Of a DNA stretch of 64,000 nucleotides, positions 24,487 through 34,554 are shown piece by piece; position 1 is the first letter of the stretch, and the number at the start of each line of letters is the position of its first letter. Made by a program: the position numbers and the translations under genes. The DNA lies in contig NZ_SJPF01000002.1 of the NCBI RefSeq assembly GCF_007859755.1, positions 9,524 to 73,523 on the forward strand. Direction: 5' to 3'. The notes under the pieces are model-generated. The model saw only the letters and a program-made list of their open reading frames with translations, searched no databases and was not told where the DNA came from. Origin of the DNA: Blastopirellula retiformator. GTDB lineage: Bacteria; Planctomycetota; Planctomycetia; Pirellulales; Pirellulaceae.

Positions 24487-26973
24487 ATGAGATATCGACT
24501 CTTTCTCGTTCCGCTACTGCTGCTCGTTTGCCACTTTGCCGACGCCGCCCAGCCAGCCGCCGCGGCCGAACAGCCGCAGCAACAGGCGGCGACTTCGCGT
24601 AAGCCGTACCGTCAGATCAGCGGCATCTATCCTCATCTCGCCTATTGGAATACGCATGGCGAGTGCGGCACCGGCGCCGTCGTGCCGTGGGCCGGCAAGT
24701 TGCGTGTGATCACCTACGCACCGCACCAGCCCAATGGCTCGACCGACCAACTCTATTCGATCAACGAGGATCTCGACGTCGAAGCTTTCGCCGGCAGCGT
24801 CGGCGGAACGCCCGCCAATCGCATGATTCACCAAGAATCGAATCAACTGCTGATCGGCCCTTACGTGATTGATCAGGCCGGCGAAATTCGGGTCATTTCG
24901 CCGGCCAAGATGCCGGGCCGCTTGACCGGCAACGCGCGGCATCTTTCGGACCCCGCCAACAAGGCGTACTACGCCACGATGGAAGAAGGCTTCTACGAAG
25001 TCGACGTCCACACGCTGGAAGTGACCGAACTTTACGCGGACAGCCAATCGCAAAATGCGAAGAGCGAGCAGAGAGTCGCCGGTTTGCCAGGCTACCATGG
25101 CAAGGGACTTTACTCGGGTCAGGGACGCTTGATCTACGCCAACAACGGCGAGACCTCGGCCGAAGCGAAGAAGCGCCCCGACGTGCCGTCCGGCTGTCTG
25201 GCCGAGTGGGATGGTCAAACCTGGAACGTGATCCGCCGCAATCAATTTACCGACGTCCGCGGCCCGGGCGACCTGACCGGCAACGCCGATCCGGCCAACG
25301 ACCCGATCTGGGCGATTGGTTGGGATCATCGCTCGCTGATGTTGATGCTGCTGGATCAGGGCGAGTGGTCGACCTACCGACTGCCGAAAGCGTCGCACTG
25401 CTACGACGGCGCCCATGGTTGGAATACCGAATGGCCGCGGATTCATGACATCGGCGAAGAGGACTTCGTGATGACGATGCATGGCATGTTCTGGCGGTTT
25501 CCCAAGACGTTTACCCGCGAAAACTCGGCCGGCATCAAGCCGCGATCGAGCTACTTGAAGGTGATCGGCGACTATTGCCGCTGGAAGGATCAGTTGGTCT
25601 TCGGCTGCGACGACACCGCCCAGAAAGAGTTCCTCAACACCCGCCGGGCCAAAGGAAAAATCGCTGGGCCGGGGCAATCGCATTCGAACCTGTGGTTCGC
25701 TTCGCCAGAGATTTTGGATCAGTTGGGCGCCCCGCTTGGACGTGGCGCCATTTGGACCAAGGACGCGGTAAAAGCGGGCGCGCCGTCCGATCCTTACTTG
25801 TTTTCCGGCTTCGAGCGACGCACCGTTTGCCTGACGCATGACGGCAAAACGCCGGTTCGATTCCGCTTTGAGGTCGACCAGCAAGGGAATGACCAGTGGT
25901 CGGAGCTGGCGGAAGTCGTCGTGCCGCCGGGCGAATCGGTCTGGCATACCTTCTCGGCGAGCGACCCCGGCGTCTGGATCCGAATTGCGGCCGATCAAGA
26001 TTGTCAGCAGGCCTCGGCCCAGTTCCACTACGCCAACCAGGATCGTCGCGACGCAAACGCCGCGTCGATCTTCGCCGGGCTGCGAACCGCCGCGTCAAGC
26101 GACTACTCCCAAGGCCTGGTGCGGGTGCGCGGCGACAAGCTGCAAACGCTCGCCTTTGCCGCAACGCAAGTAGTTGACGGCAAGCCGGTTCATACCGGCT
26201 TCTACGAACTGGATGAAGAGCTGAACCTGACCGATTCGCACGATCCGACCGCCTTCGAGTGGATGGAAGCCAACGTGGCGATTCCCCAAGACGCGATTGC
26301 CGTCGACCAGGCGTCGGTTCTGTACGTCGACGATGAAGGTAAACGGTGGCGCTTGCCGAAGCATCCGGCCGCCCAGGTGCGCGATCAAGACTTGGGTCCG
26401 GTTCGCGTTGCCCGCGAAGTGGCGACCGAACGCGACCTGTTCAACTGCGGCGGGACCTTCTACGAACTGCCGGCCCGCAACGCCGGCGGGATCGCCAAGG
26501 TGCGGCCGATTTGTACGCATGACTACGCGGTGCATGACTTTTGCAGCTATCGCGGCCTGATGATCTTCAGCGGAGTCGAGGCGACCGCCGAGCCTGGCGA
26601 ACACCTCCTCGTTTCGGAGGATGGCAAAGTCGCCTTGTGGGCCGGGGCGATCGACGATCTTTGGAAGCTTGGCAAGCCGGCTGGCGTGGGCGGGCCCTGG
26701 AAGCAGTCGCAGGTCAAAGCGAATGTCCCTTCCGATCCCTACCTGATGACTGGTTACGACCAGAAGCGGCTGACGCTGGCGAGCGACGCCGACACGACGA
26801 TTACGATCGAAGTGGACGTCACCGGAACCGGCGATTGGCGCCAGTACAAGGCGATCGAAGCGAAGGGGGACGAGACGGTTAGCTTTGATTTTCCCGCCGA
26901 GTTCCAGGCCTACTGGGTTCGCCTGGCTTCTTCGGAAGACGCCCAGGTGACCGGCCAGTTCGTCTATCAGTAA
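24487..26973 (+). CDS. Large secreted protein of unknown function with internal duplication
   Basis: 828 residues from ATG 24487, which gives a clear signal peptide (MRYRLFLVPLLLLVCHFADA). The front half looks like a beta-propeller-type protein (YPHLAYWNTHGECGTGAVVP, repeated Trp/Gly strands). A ~95-residue beta-sandwich-like unit occurs twice: once near residues 410-520 (IWTKDAVKAGAPSDPYLFSG) and once at the C-terminus (WKQSQVKANVPSDPYLMTG). Both keep SDPYL.(S/T)G and end in a W-I/V-R strand. Sixty-two bases after the FecR gene, so probably in the same transcript. An outer-surface role in polysaccharide recognition is inference. No catalytic motif is recognised. Confidence 0.8.
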   Translation: MRYRLFLVPLLLLVCHFADAAQPAAAAEQPQQQAATSRKPYRQISGIYPHLAYWNTHGECGTGAVVPWAGKLRVITYAPHQPNGSTDQLYSINEDLDVEAFAGSVGGTPANRMIHQESNQLLIGPYVIDQAGEIRVISPAKMPGRLTGNARHLSDPANKAYYATMEEGFYEVDVHTLEVTELYADSQSQNAKSEQRVAGLPGYHGKGLYSGQGRLIYANNGETSAEAKKRPDVPSGCLAEWDGQTWNVIRRNQFTDVRGPGDLTGNADPANDPIWAIGWDHRSLMLMLLDQGEWSTYRLPKASHCYDGAHGWNTEWPRIHDIGEEDFVMTMHGMFWRFPKTFTRENSAGIKPRSSYLKVIGDYCRWKDQLVFGCDDTAQKEFLNTRRAKGKIAGPGQSHSNLWFASPEILDQLGAPLGRGAIWTKDAVKAGAPSDPYLFSGFERRTVCLTHDGKTPVRFRFEVDQQGNDQWSELAEVVVPPGESVWHTFSASDPGVWIRIAADQDCQQASAQFHYANQDRRDANAASIFAGLRTAASSDYSQGLVRVRGDKLQTLAFAATQVVDGKPVHTGFYELDEELNLTDSHDPTAFEWMEANVAIPQDAIAVDQASVLYVDDEGKRWRLPKHPAAQVRDQDLGPVRVAREVATERDLFNCGGTFYELPARNAGGIAKVRPICTHDYAVHDFCSYRGLMIFSGVEATAEPGEHLLVSEDGKVALWAGAIDDLWKLGKPAGVGGPWKQSQVKANVPSDPYLMTGYDQKRLTLASDADTTITIEVDVTGTGDWRQYKAIEAKGDETVSFDFPAEFQAYWVRLASSEDAQVTGQFVYQ

Positions 26974-26999
26974 CCGGCCGAAGCGGTAATCCGAACTTC

Positions 27000-27036
27000 A
27001 GGCGGCCAGTAAGTCTTGCTGGCCGCCTCTCTTTTT
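27000..27036 (+). terminator. Rho-independent terminator
   Basis: 10-bp stem AGGCGGCCAG / CTGGCCGCCT with a 9-base loop, followed by CTCTTTTT. It ends the sigma-FecR-secreted protein operon. The remaining ~290 bases before the next gene hold nothing else recognised. Confidence 0.85.
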
Positions 27037-27331
27037 GGGCCATCGGTTGCAAATTGTGCATCAAAACCTTGCGCCACGTCTTGGTATGAGCTGTTATACG
27101 CATAAATGCGTTTGACAAATCGGTTCATGCGAAAAGCCCCTGATTCTTAAGGGCGCCAAAACGGGGCTTATAACGCATGCCCTATGACGCTGCGACATTT
27201 TGTCGCATTGGCGAATTGCCAGTTCCGGACAATACTCTGGAAGATCGCGATGCTTTTGAGTGCAGCTCCTTCGCGATCCGATTCCTTCCCGCCTCTCTTC
27301 CCTTCCTGACCGACGCACCGAGGCAGCCACT

Positions 27332-28810
27332 ATGGACTTTCCGATCTTTCACTTGGACGGCATGGGCAATCGCATGCTGATCGCGATCATTGCGATCATC
27401 CATGTCATGATCAATCACCCGCTGGCGGTCGGCATTTATCCGCTGATCACGCTGCTCGAATGGCGCGGCAAGAAGCAGAACAACGAAGAGCTTGATCAAT
27501 TCGCCAAGCGGATCACCTTCGTCGTCTTCCTGATCACCACTTCGCTGGGCGCACTGACGGGCGTCGGCATCTGGCTCTCGACCTCGCTGGTCGCCCCGTT
27601 TGCGATCGGCAGCTTGATTCGCGTCTTCTTCTGGGGCTGGTTCGCCGAGTGGCTGGTCTTCATCACCGAGGTCATCCTGATTCTGATCTACTACATGACC
27701 TGGGATCGCTGGAAGGAAGGCCGGGCCAAGTCGTGGCATATCGGCGTTGGCGTGACCCTCTCGATCATGTCGTGGGCGACGATGGCGATCATCGTGGCGA
27801 TTCTCGGGTTCATGATGTCGATCGGCGCCTGGAAAGAAGGCTCGAGCCTTCTGACCGCCGTCTTCAATCCGATTTACCTGCCGCAGTTGGCCTTCCGCAC
27901 CACGTTGGCCTTGGCCACGGCGGGGCTGTTCACCTGGTTTTTGATCGGCTTGATTCCGAAGTCGCAGCAGGAGCTGCGTCTGCAGATGACGCGGCTGGTC
28001 TCGGGCTGGACGTTGTTCTGGCTGCCGTTTTGGGGCTTGGCTTCGTGGTGGTATATGTCGGTGGTGCCGGAGGCGATGAAGGGATTGATTCCGCTCGGCA
28101 TGATGACGCAGAAGTTCATCACCTGGCAGCATGCGATGCTATGGGCCAGCGTCGGCGTGATCAGCTTTATCGCGGTTGTGGCGGCTGCGGGACTGTTCAA
28201 GCCGAAGTGGGTGCCGCGGGTGGCGCTGTTGGCGCCGTTTTTCTTGGGAATCGCCCTACTTGGTCACTTCGAGCGAGTTCGCGAGTTCATCCGCAAGCCG
28301 TACGTCATCGCCGGGTTTATGTACTCCAACGGCGTGCGGGTCGACGAGGTGGAGTTCTATCGTCAGAACGGCATCTTGCCTTACTCGACCTATTCGTCGG
28401 TGACCAAAGTGACCGACGACAACAAGCTGGTCGCCGGCAAAGACCTGTTCGTCATCTCTTGCTCGCGTTGTCATACGACCGCCGGCATGAATGGCATCGA
28501 CGCCAAGCTCACCAAGCTCTACGGCGAGCAGTGGGACGAAGCGCAGATGACCGCGTTCGTTCGCGGCATGCATCTGTCGCATCCCTACATGCCCCCCTTC
28601 CCTGGTACCGAACAAGAGGCCGCAGCGCTGGTCGCCTACCTGGTTGATCTGCATGAAAACCCGGCGGTGATCGAAGGCGCCCAAGAGGTCGGCATTCCGC
28701 ATCCGATTGGCGTGGCCAAGCCGGATCAGCCGACTGGGCGACTCGATGATGGCAACGTCGCAGCGGCCCTGCCCGAGATTCTCAAGCAAGCCGAACGCAC
28801 CCTCGACTAG
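27332..28810 (+). CDS. Polytopic cytochrome bd-like membrane protein with C-terminal cytochrome c domain
   Basis: 492 residues from ATG 27332 (AGGCAG upstream; the 27260 start has no support). About nine membrane spans occupy residues 10-330, with conserved His in IAIIHVMINHPLAVG and ITWQHAMLWASVG, recalling cytochrome bd subunit I-like (CydA-like) proteins. A single c-type haem site CSRCH is at residues 377-381, followed by a Met-containing segment (PYMPPFPG) that could supply the axial ligand. Likely an inner-membrane quinol-cytochrome electron-transfer subunit facing the periplasm. It forms an operon with the related gene 39 bases downstream. The exact family is uncertain. Confidence 0.78.
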   Translation: MDFPIFHLDGMGNRMLIAIIAIIHVMINHPLAVGIYPLITLLEWRGKKQNNEELDQFAKRITFVVFLITTSLGALTGVGIWLSTSLVAPFAIGSLIRVFFWGWFAEWLVFITEVILILIYYMTWDRWKEGRAKSWHIGVGVTLSIMSWATMAIIVAILGFMMSIGAWKEGSSLLTAVFNPIYLPQLAFRTTLALATAGLFTWFLIGLIPKSQQELRLQMTRLVSGWTLFWLPFWGLASWWYMSVVPEAMKGLIPLGMMTQKFITWQHAMLWASVGVISFIAVVAAAGLFKPKWVPRVALLAPFFLGIALLGHFERVREFIRKPYVIAGFMYSNGVRVDEVEFYRQNGILPYSTYSSVTKVTDDNKLVAGKDLFVISCSRCHTTAGMNGIDAKLTKLYGEQWDEAQMTAFVRGMHLSHPYMPPFPGTEQEAAALVAYLVDLHENPAVIEGAQEVGIPHPIGVAKPDQPTGRLDDGNVAAALPEILKQAERTLD

Positions 28811-28849
28811 ATACGCACTTCCACGAAGATAACTACAAGGTTTCACCCG

Positions 28850-30694
28850 ATGGATAACTGGATCTACCTGGCGGAGACGGTCGTGCCCCGCGATATCGCG
28901 TTGCCGTTGCCAGTCGATGCGGAAGTGTTGCGGAGCCTGCTGGTTCCGCTCTTCCTGCTGCATATCTTGTTCGTCAACCTGATGGTCGGCGGTACGGTGA
29001 TGGCGACGATCTTTGAGTGGATGGGGTACCTGCGGCGCGAAGAGAAGTGGGATCGCCTATCCGAGAAAATCGCCGAGACGGTCACCGTCAACAAGAGCAT
29101 GGCGGTGGTGCTGGGGGTGGGGCCGCTGTTGATCGTCAACTTGCTCTACACGCTCACCTTCTATTCCTCCAATGCGCTCACTGGGCATGCCTGGATCTTG
29201 ATCGTGCCGCTGGTGACGCTCGCCTTTTTGCTCACTTATTTGCACAAGTACACCTGGCAGCGCTGCCAGAGCGGCGTTTGGAAATTGCTGCACATCTGGG
29301 TCGGCATGGGCTCGACCCTCCTCTTTTTGACGATTCCCTTCATCTTTTTGGGGAACGTCAACCTGATGAACTATCCCGACAAGTGGTACGACGTGCAGGG
29401 GTTCTTCGCCGCGCTGAACATTGGCAACGGCAACGTCTACTTCCGCTACATCCACTTCATGATCGCGTCGATCGCGGTGACTTCGCTCTTCCTGTGCATG
29501 TGGCTGACCTACAACGCGCGGGTGCGAGAGCAACTGCCGGCCGGGTTCACGTCGCCAGGCATCCGCCGCTTGTTCTATTCGATCGCCTTCTTTGTGACGA
29601 TGGGCCAGTTTGTCGTGGGACCGACGCTGCTGTTGGTGTTGCCGCGAGTGGGGCTCAGCACGTTCATGCTGACGGCGATTTTGACCGGCGCTTGCTTGGG
29701 CGTGGTGCTGCTGGTGCTGATGCGGATCGAGATCATTTCCAGCGACGAGCGAATCGGCCGCCTGTGGGTGCCGATCTACTTCGTCTTCATGTTCGTCGCT
29801 TTCTCGATGGGCGCCGGACGTCAGCAGTATCGCGACAACTCGCTGCGGGAGTTCAACGAGGCGGTCGCCCAGCGGACCGCCGCCTTCCGGCACGAAGTCG
29901 ACGCCTTCAATGTGGCGTTCGCCAAAGGAATGTCGGGGCCGCAGTCGGGCGAGCAACTGTTCAAGATGGTCTGCGCTTCGTGCCATCAGGTCGACGTCGA
30001 CAAGTCGGCGCCAACGCTGAAAGAGATCTTCGAGCTGCACAAAGGAAAGCCGGAAGAGATTGTCGCCTGGGCGACGGCGCCCGGCTACAAGCGGAAGCAA
30101 TACAACAAGATGCCGCCGATGGCCCACCTGGGCGAGGATAAGCTGGCCCTGATCGCCGAGTACATGTTGGAGGTCGGCAGCGGCAAGAAGGAACTGGTGA
30201 TCGACGACTCGAACTGGATCCGCAAGCTCGATCAGGAGCAGGTCGCCCAGACCGCCATGGAAACCGACGGCGACGCCGAGCAAGGCGCCGCGCTGTTCGT
30301 CTCGCAAACCTGCGTCTCGTGCCACCGTGGCGTCGATGGCGCGAAACCGGTCGGACCGTCCTTGGAAGGAATCGCCAAGCGGCTGAAGAAGGAGGAGATC
30401 ATCGAGTCGATCCTCGCCCCGTCGGCCAAGATTGCCGAAGGGTACGAAACCTGGAGCTTTCTCACCTTCGACGGTCAGGTACTCAGCGGTATGATCGTCG
30501 ACGAGGACGAAGACGAGGGTACGCTGACCGTGCGGCAGAACGACGGCAAGCTCATCGAACTGGTCGAAGACGATCTCGACGGGATGAAGAAGCAAGACCT
30601 GTCGCAAATGCCCGGCGGCGTGGTCGACAATATCTCGCCCGAGCAACTGGCCGACCTGGTCGCCTACCTGCAATCGCTGGAGAAAACGGAGTAG
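28850..30694 (+). CDS. Polytopic membrane protein with two C-terminal cytochrome c domains
   Basis: 614 residues. About ten membrane spans in the first 340 residues, with His in LLHILFVNLMVGG and FRYIHFMIASIAV. Two c-type haem motifs follow: CASCH at 375-379 and CVSCH at 488-492, with likely axial Met in KMPPMAHLG and LSQMPGG. The second haem domain belongs to the planctomycete type with ESILAPSAKIAEGYE. It partners the 27332 gene as a probable two-subunit membrane electron-transfer complex carrying three haems c. No canonical oxidase subunit lies nearby. Confidence 0.8.
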   Translation: MDNWIYLAETVVPRDIALPLPVDAEVLRSLLVPLFLLHILFVNLMVGGTVMATIFEWMGYLRREEKWDRLSEKIAETVTVNKSMAVVLGVGPLLIVNLLYTLTFYSSNALTGHAWILIVPLVTLAFLLTYLHKYTWQRCQSGVWKLLHIWVGMGSTLLFLTIPFIFLGNVNLMNYPDKWYDVQGFFAALNIGNGNVYFRYIHFMIASIAVTSLFLCMWLTYNARVREQLPAGFTSPGIRRLFYSIAFFVTMGQFVVGPTLLLVLPRVGLSTFMLTAILTGACLGVVLLVLMRIEIISSDERIGRLWVPIYFVFMFVAFSMGAGRQQYRDNSLREFNEAVAQRTAAFRHEVDAFNVAFAKGMSGPQSGEQLFKMVCASCHQVDVDKSAPTLKEIFELHKGKPEEIVAWATAPGYKRKQYNKMPPMAHLGEDKLALIAEYMLEVGSGKKELVIDDSNWIRKLDQEQVAQTAMETDGDAEQGAALFVSQTCVSCHRGVDGAKPVGPSLEGIAKRLKKEEIIESILAPSAKIAEGYETWSFLTFDGQVLSGMIVDEDEDEGTLTVRQNDGKLIELVEDDLDGMKKQDLSQMPGGVVDNISPEQLADLVAYLQSLEKTE

Positions 30695-30708
30695 TCGCCC
30701 GCAGCAAG

Positions 30709-30774
30709 TCGTAGGGCAGGCCGTGCCTGCCGGCATCGAAACCCACGCCACTCATCGGTCTACCTGCCCTACGG
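30709..30774. repeat. GTAGGGCAGGC palindromic repeat
   Basis: CGTAGGGCAGGCCGTGCCTGCC at the left and CTACCTGCCCTACGGC at the right have complementary ends; a related CAGGCACGGCCTGCC lies at 30810-30825. The 514 bases between 30695 and 31208 otherwise hold no gene. Confidence 0.65.
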
Positions 30775-31208
30775 CGACCGGTGGCCAAGCGGATCATTTC
30801 CCAGGCACGGCCTGCCAAATGGGCCTGAGGAATCGAAACGGCGCCACGTTGGATGGGCGGCGAAATGGACAAGCAGCAAGCCGCCGACTTCGCCCGCTGG
30901 GAACGCGTGACCGTGGGCGGCGACAATCGACGTTGCCATGATCTGGTCGGCCCGTCCGGCGTGGCTTGCTTCCGGTCCCGCTACGGGGGCGGCGCGGCCG
31001 GGGGGAATGCGGCTCGCGACCCCTAAAATCGGTTCTTCCGTAAATCGCCAGGAGTGCGGGTTGCCGCCGAAATCGCTTCGGGGACGTTCAATTTCCACCG
31101 TCGACGGAAAACTGACGTTTGTGCTCAAAATTGGATCTATGTTTGGGAAATTTCGCTTTGCCGCGTGGATCGATCCCGCGGAAACCTCAGAAAAAGACGG
31201 CAGGAAAA

Positions 31209-32579
31209 ATGTTGGGCATTATTCGTGGTTGGGTTGGATATCTGTCAGGTTCGAAATCGGCCAGCCGCATGACCGAGTCGATCGATATCGAGGCATATCA
31301 GGAAGCTCTCGGCAAAGTTGCCGCAATCGAACGCTCCAGCGCCACGATTGAGTTCGCAATGGATGGCACGATTCTGACTGCCAACGACGCATTCTTGACG
31401 ACGATCGGATATACGCTGGACGAAGTCCGAGGGAAAAAGCATCGGATGTTTGTCGAGCCCGAATACGCCGACAGCCCCGCCTATCAAGAGTTTTGGGAAT
31501 TGCTTAACCGCGGGCAATTTCACTCGGAACGTTTTAGGCGAATCGGCAAAGGGGGCAAAGAGGTCTACATCCAAGCGACCTACAATCCGGTGCTCGACGC
31601 TGCCGGCAAGCCGAAAAAAGTGGTGAAGTATGCGATCGACGTGACCAGCCAAGTACTGGCCGAAATCGAGGCGTCGCGCCTCAGAGATATGGTCGAGAAC
31701 CTGCCGACGAACCTAATGTTCGCCGATCGCGAAAACATCATTCGCTACATTAATCCCGCCTCGCGGGCGTCGCTGCAGAAGATCGCTCACTTGCTGCCGG
31801 TCTCCGTCGATCAGGTAGTCGGCAGCAGCGTCGACGTCTTTCATAAAGACCCTAAGGAGCAGCGACGGATTCTCTCGGACATGAACAACCTGCCGACCAA
31901 AACGCAGTTTGAACTGGGCGAAGAGATTCTCTCGATCGAAGTCCACGCGATTCAAGATGAAAGCGGCGCCTTCATTGGCTCGATGGCGACCTGGCAGATT
32001 ATCACCGAGTACGCCGCCATTCGGCGTCAGGTCGGCAAGCTGGGAGACGTCGGCCACACCGTCGCCCTTAACGTCGGCGACATGGCGTCGGCGATGCAGG
32101 AAATCAGTTCTAACGTCAATCGGACGGCCAGTCTCGCCAAGACGGCCGAGGATCAGTTCAAGACCGCTGACGTCTCCATCCAAGAACTGGGCAACTGCAG
32201 CGAGCAAATCGGCGAGGTCGTTTCCCTGATCCGCGAACTGGCCGAGCAGACGAATCTGCTCGCCTTGAACGCGACGATCGAAGCGGCTCGCGCCGGCGAA
32301 GCGGGCCGCAGTTTCGCCGTCGTCGCCAGCGAAGTCAAAACCTTGGCGACCGGCACCCGCGACGCCACAGAAAACATCGCCGAGCGCGTCGGTCGCATCA
32401 GCGACAGCATCGCCGAAGTGGTGAAGTCGACCAGCGAAATCGCCAAAGGGGTTTCGGAAGTGAGCCAAAACAGCACCACCGTCGCCGCCGCCATCGAAGA
32501 GCAATCGACCATCATCGGCGGGATGAAAGGGACGTCGGACGATTTGGTGAATCTGAGTATGGAACTGCAAAAGCTGTAA
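31209..32579 (+). CDS. Soluble PAS-PAS methyl-accepting chemotaxis protein (BdlA-like), copy 1
   Basis: 456 residues from ATG 31209 with AGGAAAA upstream. No signal peptide or membrane span, so a cytoplasmic receptor. PAS 1 at ~30-140 ([18 protein letters not shown] and [19 protein letters not shown]), PAS 2 at ~145-265 ([17 protein letters not shown]), then the MCP signalling domain with the hairpin tip [20 protein letters not shown]. The PAS-PAS-MCP order without membrane anchors is that of the biofilm-dispersion regulator BdlA. A near duplicate follows at 32806, and the 3' 577 bases are almost identical between the two. Confidence 0.9.
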   Translation: MLGIIRGWVGYLSGSKSASRMTESIDIEAYQEALGKVAAIERSSATIEFAMDGTILTANDAFLTTIGYTLDEVRGKKHRMFVEPEYADSPAYQEFWELLNRGQFHSERFRRIGKGGKEVYIQATYNPVLDAAGKPKKVVKYAIDVTSQVLAEIEASRLRDMVENLPTNLMFADRENIIRYINPASRASLQKIAHLLPVSVDQVVGSSVDVFHKDPKEQRRILSDMNNLPTKTQFELGEEILSIEVHAIQDESGAFIGSMATWQIITEYAAIRRQVGKLGDVGHTVALNVGDMASAMQEISSNVNRTASLAKTAEDQFKTADVSIQELGNCSEQIGEVVSLIRELAEQTNLLALNATIEAARAGEAGRSFAVVASEVKTLATGTRDATENIAERVGRISDSIAEVVKSTSEIAKGVSEVSQNSTTVAAAIEEQSTIIGGMKGTSDDLVNLSMELQKL

Positions 32580-32805
32580 GCGGTCATCGCTTGCGGACGT
32601 CCGCCAATGTGGCGCATGCGTCGCCCCAAAAATCGCGCTAGGCGGAGCACAACGCGGTTTAGCGAGATAAGTTTGAGCGTTTTTTTGTCGCAGCGATCTG
32701 CCCTGCTGCGTCTCGGATCTACGGTTAATTGATTGCGTTTTCCCGCTCGCAACGGCGGGAAACTGGCAAATCGGTCGATAAACGAGCAACGGAGCAAGTT
32801 GGACA

Positions 32806-34179
32806 ATGATTGAGACAAATACCGGTTGGTGGCATGCTTTTTCGCCTTTCCATTTGGCGGAGAAAAAAACGCCGGCTGCGATCGACATCGAAGAGCATCA
32901 AAACGCATTGGCGATCATCGCCGCGATAAAGCGGTCGAATGCGTCGATCGAGTTCACGATGGACGCCACAATTCTGACCGCGAATGACGCATTCTTACAG
33001 ACGATGGGCTATTCGCTGGAAGAGATCCAGGGACAAAAGCACCGCATGTTCGTCGATCCCGAGGAAGCCGATAGCGACGAATACCAAGAATTTTGGGCGT
33101 CGCTCAATCGCGGCGAGTTCCGTTCAGAGCGTTTCAAGCGAATCGGCAAAGGGGGGAAAGAGGTCTACATCCAAGCGACCTACAATCCCATTCTCGACTC
33201 CAGCGGCAAACCCAAGAAGGTCGTCAAGTTTGCGATCGATGTGACGCGTCAGACGGTGGCCGAATTCGAGGCGTCGCGCTTGATGAACATGGTTGAGAAC
33301 CTGCCGATCAACCTGATGTTCGCCGATCGCCAGAACATCATTCGCTACATCAATCCCGCTTCGCGGAAATCGATGCAGAAGATCTCGCATCTGCTGCCGG
33401 TCCCGGTCGAATCGGTCGTCGGGAAGAGCGTCGACATCTTTCATCAGCGTCCCGAGAAGCAACGGGCGATCCTGGCCGACGCCGACAACCTGCCGGTGAA
33501 GACGCAGTTTCAGTTGGGCAGCGAGGTGATAGACCTCGAGGTGAATGCAATCCGAGATCGCGATGGCAGTCACATTGGCTCGATGGCGACCTGGCAGATT
33601 ATCACCGAGCACGCCGCCATTCGGCGTCAGGTCGGCAAGCTGGGAGACGTCGGCCACACCGTCGCCCTTAACGTCGGCGACATGGCGTCGGCGATGCAGG
33701 AAATCAGTTCCAACGTCAATCGGACGGCCAGTCTCGCCAAGACGGCCGAGGATCAGTTCAAGACCGCGGACGTCTCCATCCAAGAACTGGGCAACTGCAG
33801 CGAGCAAATCGGCGAGGTCGTTTCCCTGATCCGCGAACTGGCCGAGCAGACGAATCTGCTCGCCTTGAACGCGACGATCGAAGCGGCTCGCGCCGGCGAA
33901 GCGGGCCGCAGTTTCGCCGTCGTCGCCAGCGAAGTCAAAACCTTGGCGACCGGCACCCGCGACGCCACAGAAAACATCGCCGAGCGCGTCGGTCGCATCA
34001 GCGACAGCATCGCTGAAGTGGTGAAGTCGACCAGCGAAATCGCCAAAGGGGTGTCCGAAGTGAGCCAAAACAGCACCACTGTCGCCGCCGCCATCGAAGA
34101 GCAATCGACCATCATCGGCGGGATGAAAGAGACGTCGGACGATTTGGTGAGTTTGAGTGCGGAGTTGCAGAAGCTGTAA
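32806..34179 (+). CDS. Soluble PAS-PAS methyl-accepting chemotaxis protein (BdlA-like), copy 2
   Basis: 457 residues from ATG 32806 (GGAG ~12 bases upstream). Same architecture as the 31209 protein: two PAS domains ([38 protein letters not shown]) and an MCP hub. The PAS halves differ at many residues, so the two receptors may sense different signals, while the signalling half is the same protein almost letter for letter. No CheA/CheW genes lie in the window, so these feed a chemosensory array encoded elsewhere. Confidence 0.9.
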   Translation: MIETNTGWWHAFSPFHLAEKKTPAAIDIEEHQNALAIIAAIKRSNASIEFTMDATILTANDAFLQTMGYSLEEIQGQKHRMFVDPEEADSDEYQEFWASLNRGEFRSERFKRIGKGGKEVYIQATYNPILDSSGKPKKVVKFAIDVTRQTVAEFEASRLMNMVENLPINLMFADRQNIIRYINPASRKSMQKISHLLPVPVESVVGKSVDIFHQRPEKQRAILADADNLPVKTQFQLGSEVIDLEVNAIRDRDGSHIGSMATWQIITEHAAIRRQVGKLGDVGHTVALNVGDMASAMQEISSNVNRTASLAKTAEDQFKTADVSIQELGNCSEQIGEVVSLIRELAEQTNLLALNATIEAARAGEAGRSFAVVASEVKTLATGTRDATENIAERVGRISDSIAEVVKSTSEIAKGVSEVSQNSTTVAAAIEEQSTIIGGMKETSDDLVSLSAELQKL

Positions 34180-34317
34180 GTGGGGCGGGCAATCGTAGGC
34201 CGAATTGCGTGCGAGGGAAATGCGGCTGCGAGCATAAACCAGTTCTTCCCACCGGCTCCGCTATCCAGAGTAGTCTTCAAACAAACACTTGCTGAGCGTC
34301 GCCGAGCCAGGTTCGCT

Positions 34318-34350
34318 TAGCAGTCCGTTGAGAAAATCAACGGACTGCTA
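34318..34350. repeat. Solo hairpin 4 of the four-hairpin repeat
   Basis: TAGCAGTCCGTTGA-GAAAA-TCAACGGACTGCTA, a perfect 14-bp stem with a 5-base loop. It matches only the last hairpin of the 149-bp unit and has a longer stem than the full copies. It sits in a 375-base gene-free gap (34180-34554), which otherwise shows nothing clear. Confidence 0.8.
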
Positions 34351-34554
34351 GGATGGTCTGGGTTAGCTGGGGCAATTCCATTTTTCGGACGGTTACGTTT
34401 TTGGGATTTTTTCAGTCAACGTTGGAGCTGCCTTACTGAAGAGTCCGAATTGCGTTACAAGGTTCGTGCTTCGGCCCTTCGGATTTGATTCGTCATTCGC
34501 TCCTTCGACATTCGTCATTGAACATCGGCCGGACTGCCTTGCTTGCGCTGCGGG

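Noticed and set aside
24514-26028. 504-codon minus-strand frame
   Set aside because: Antisense to the large secreted protein; composition is that of a codon shadow.
29057-30751. 564-codon minus-strand frame
   Set aside because: Antisense to the cytochrome membrane protein whose haem motifs are certain.
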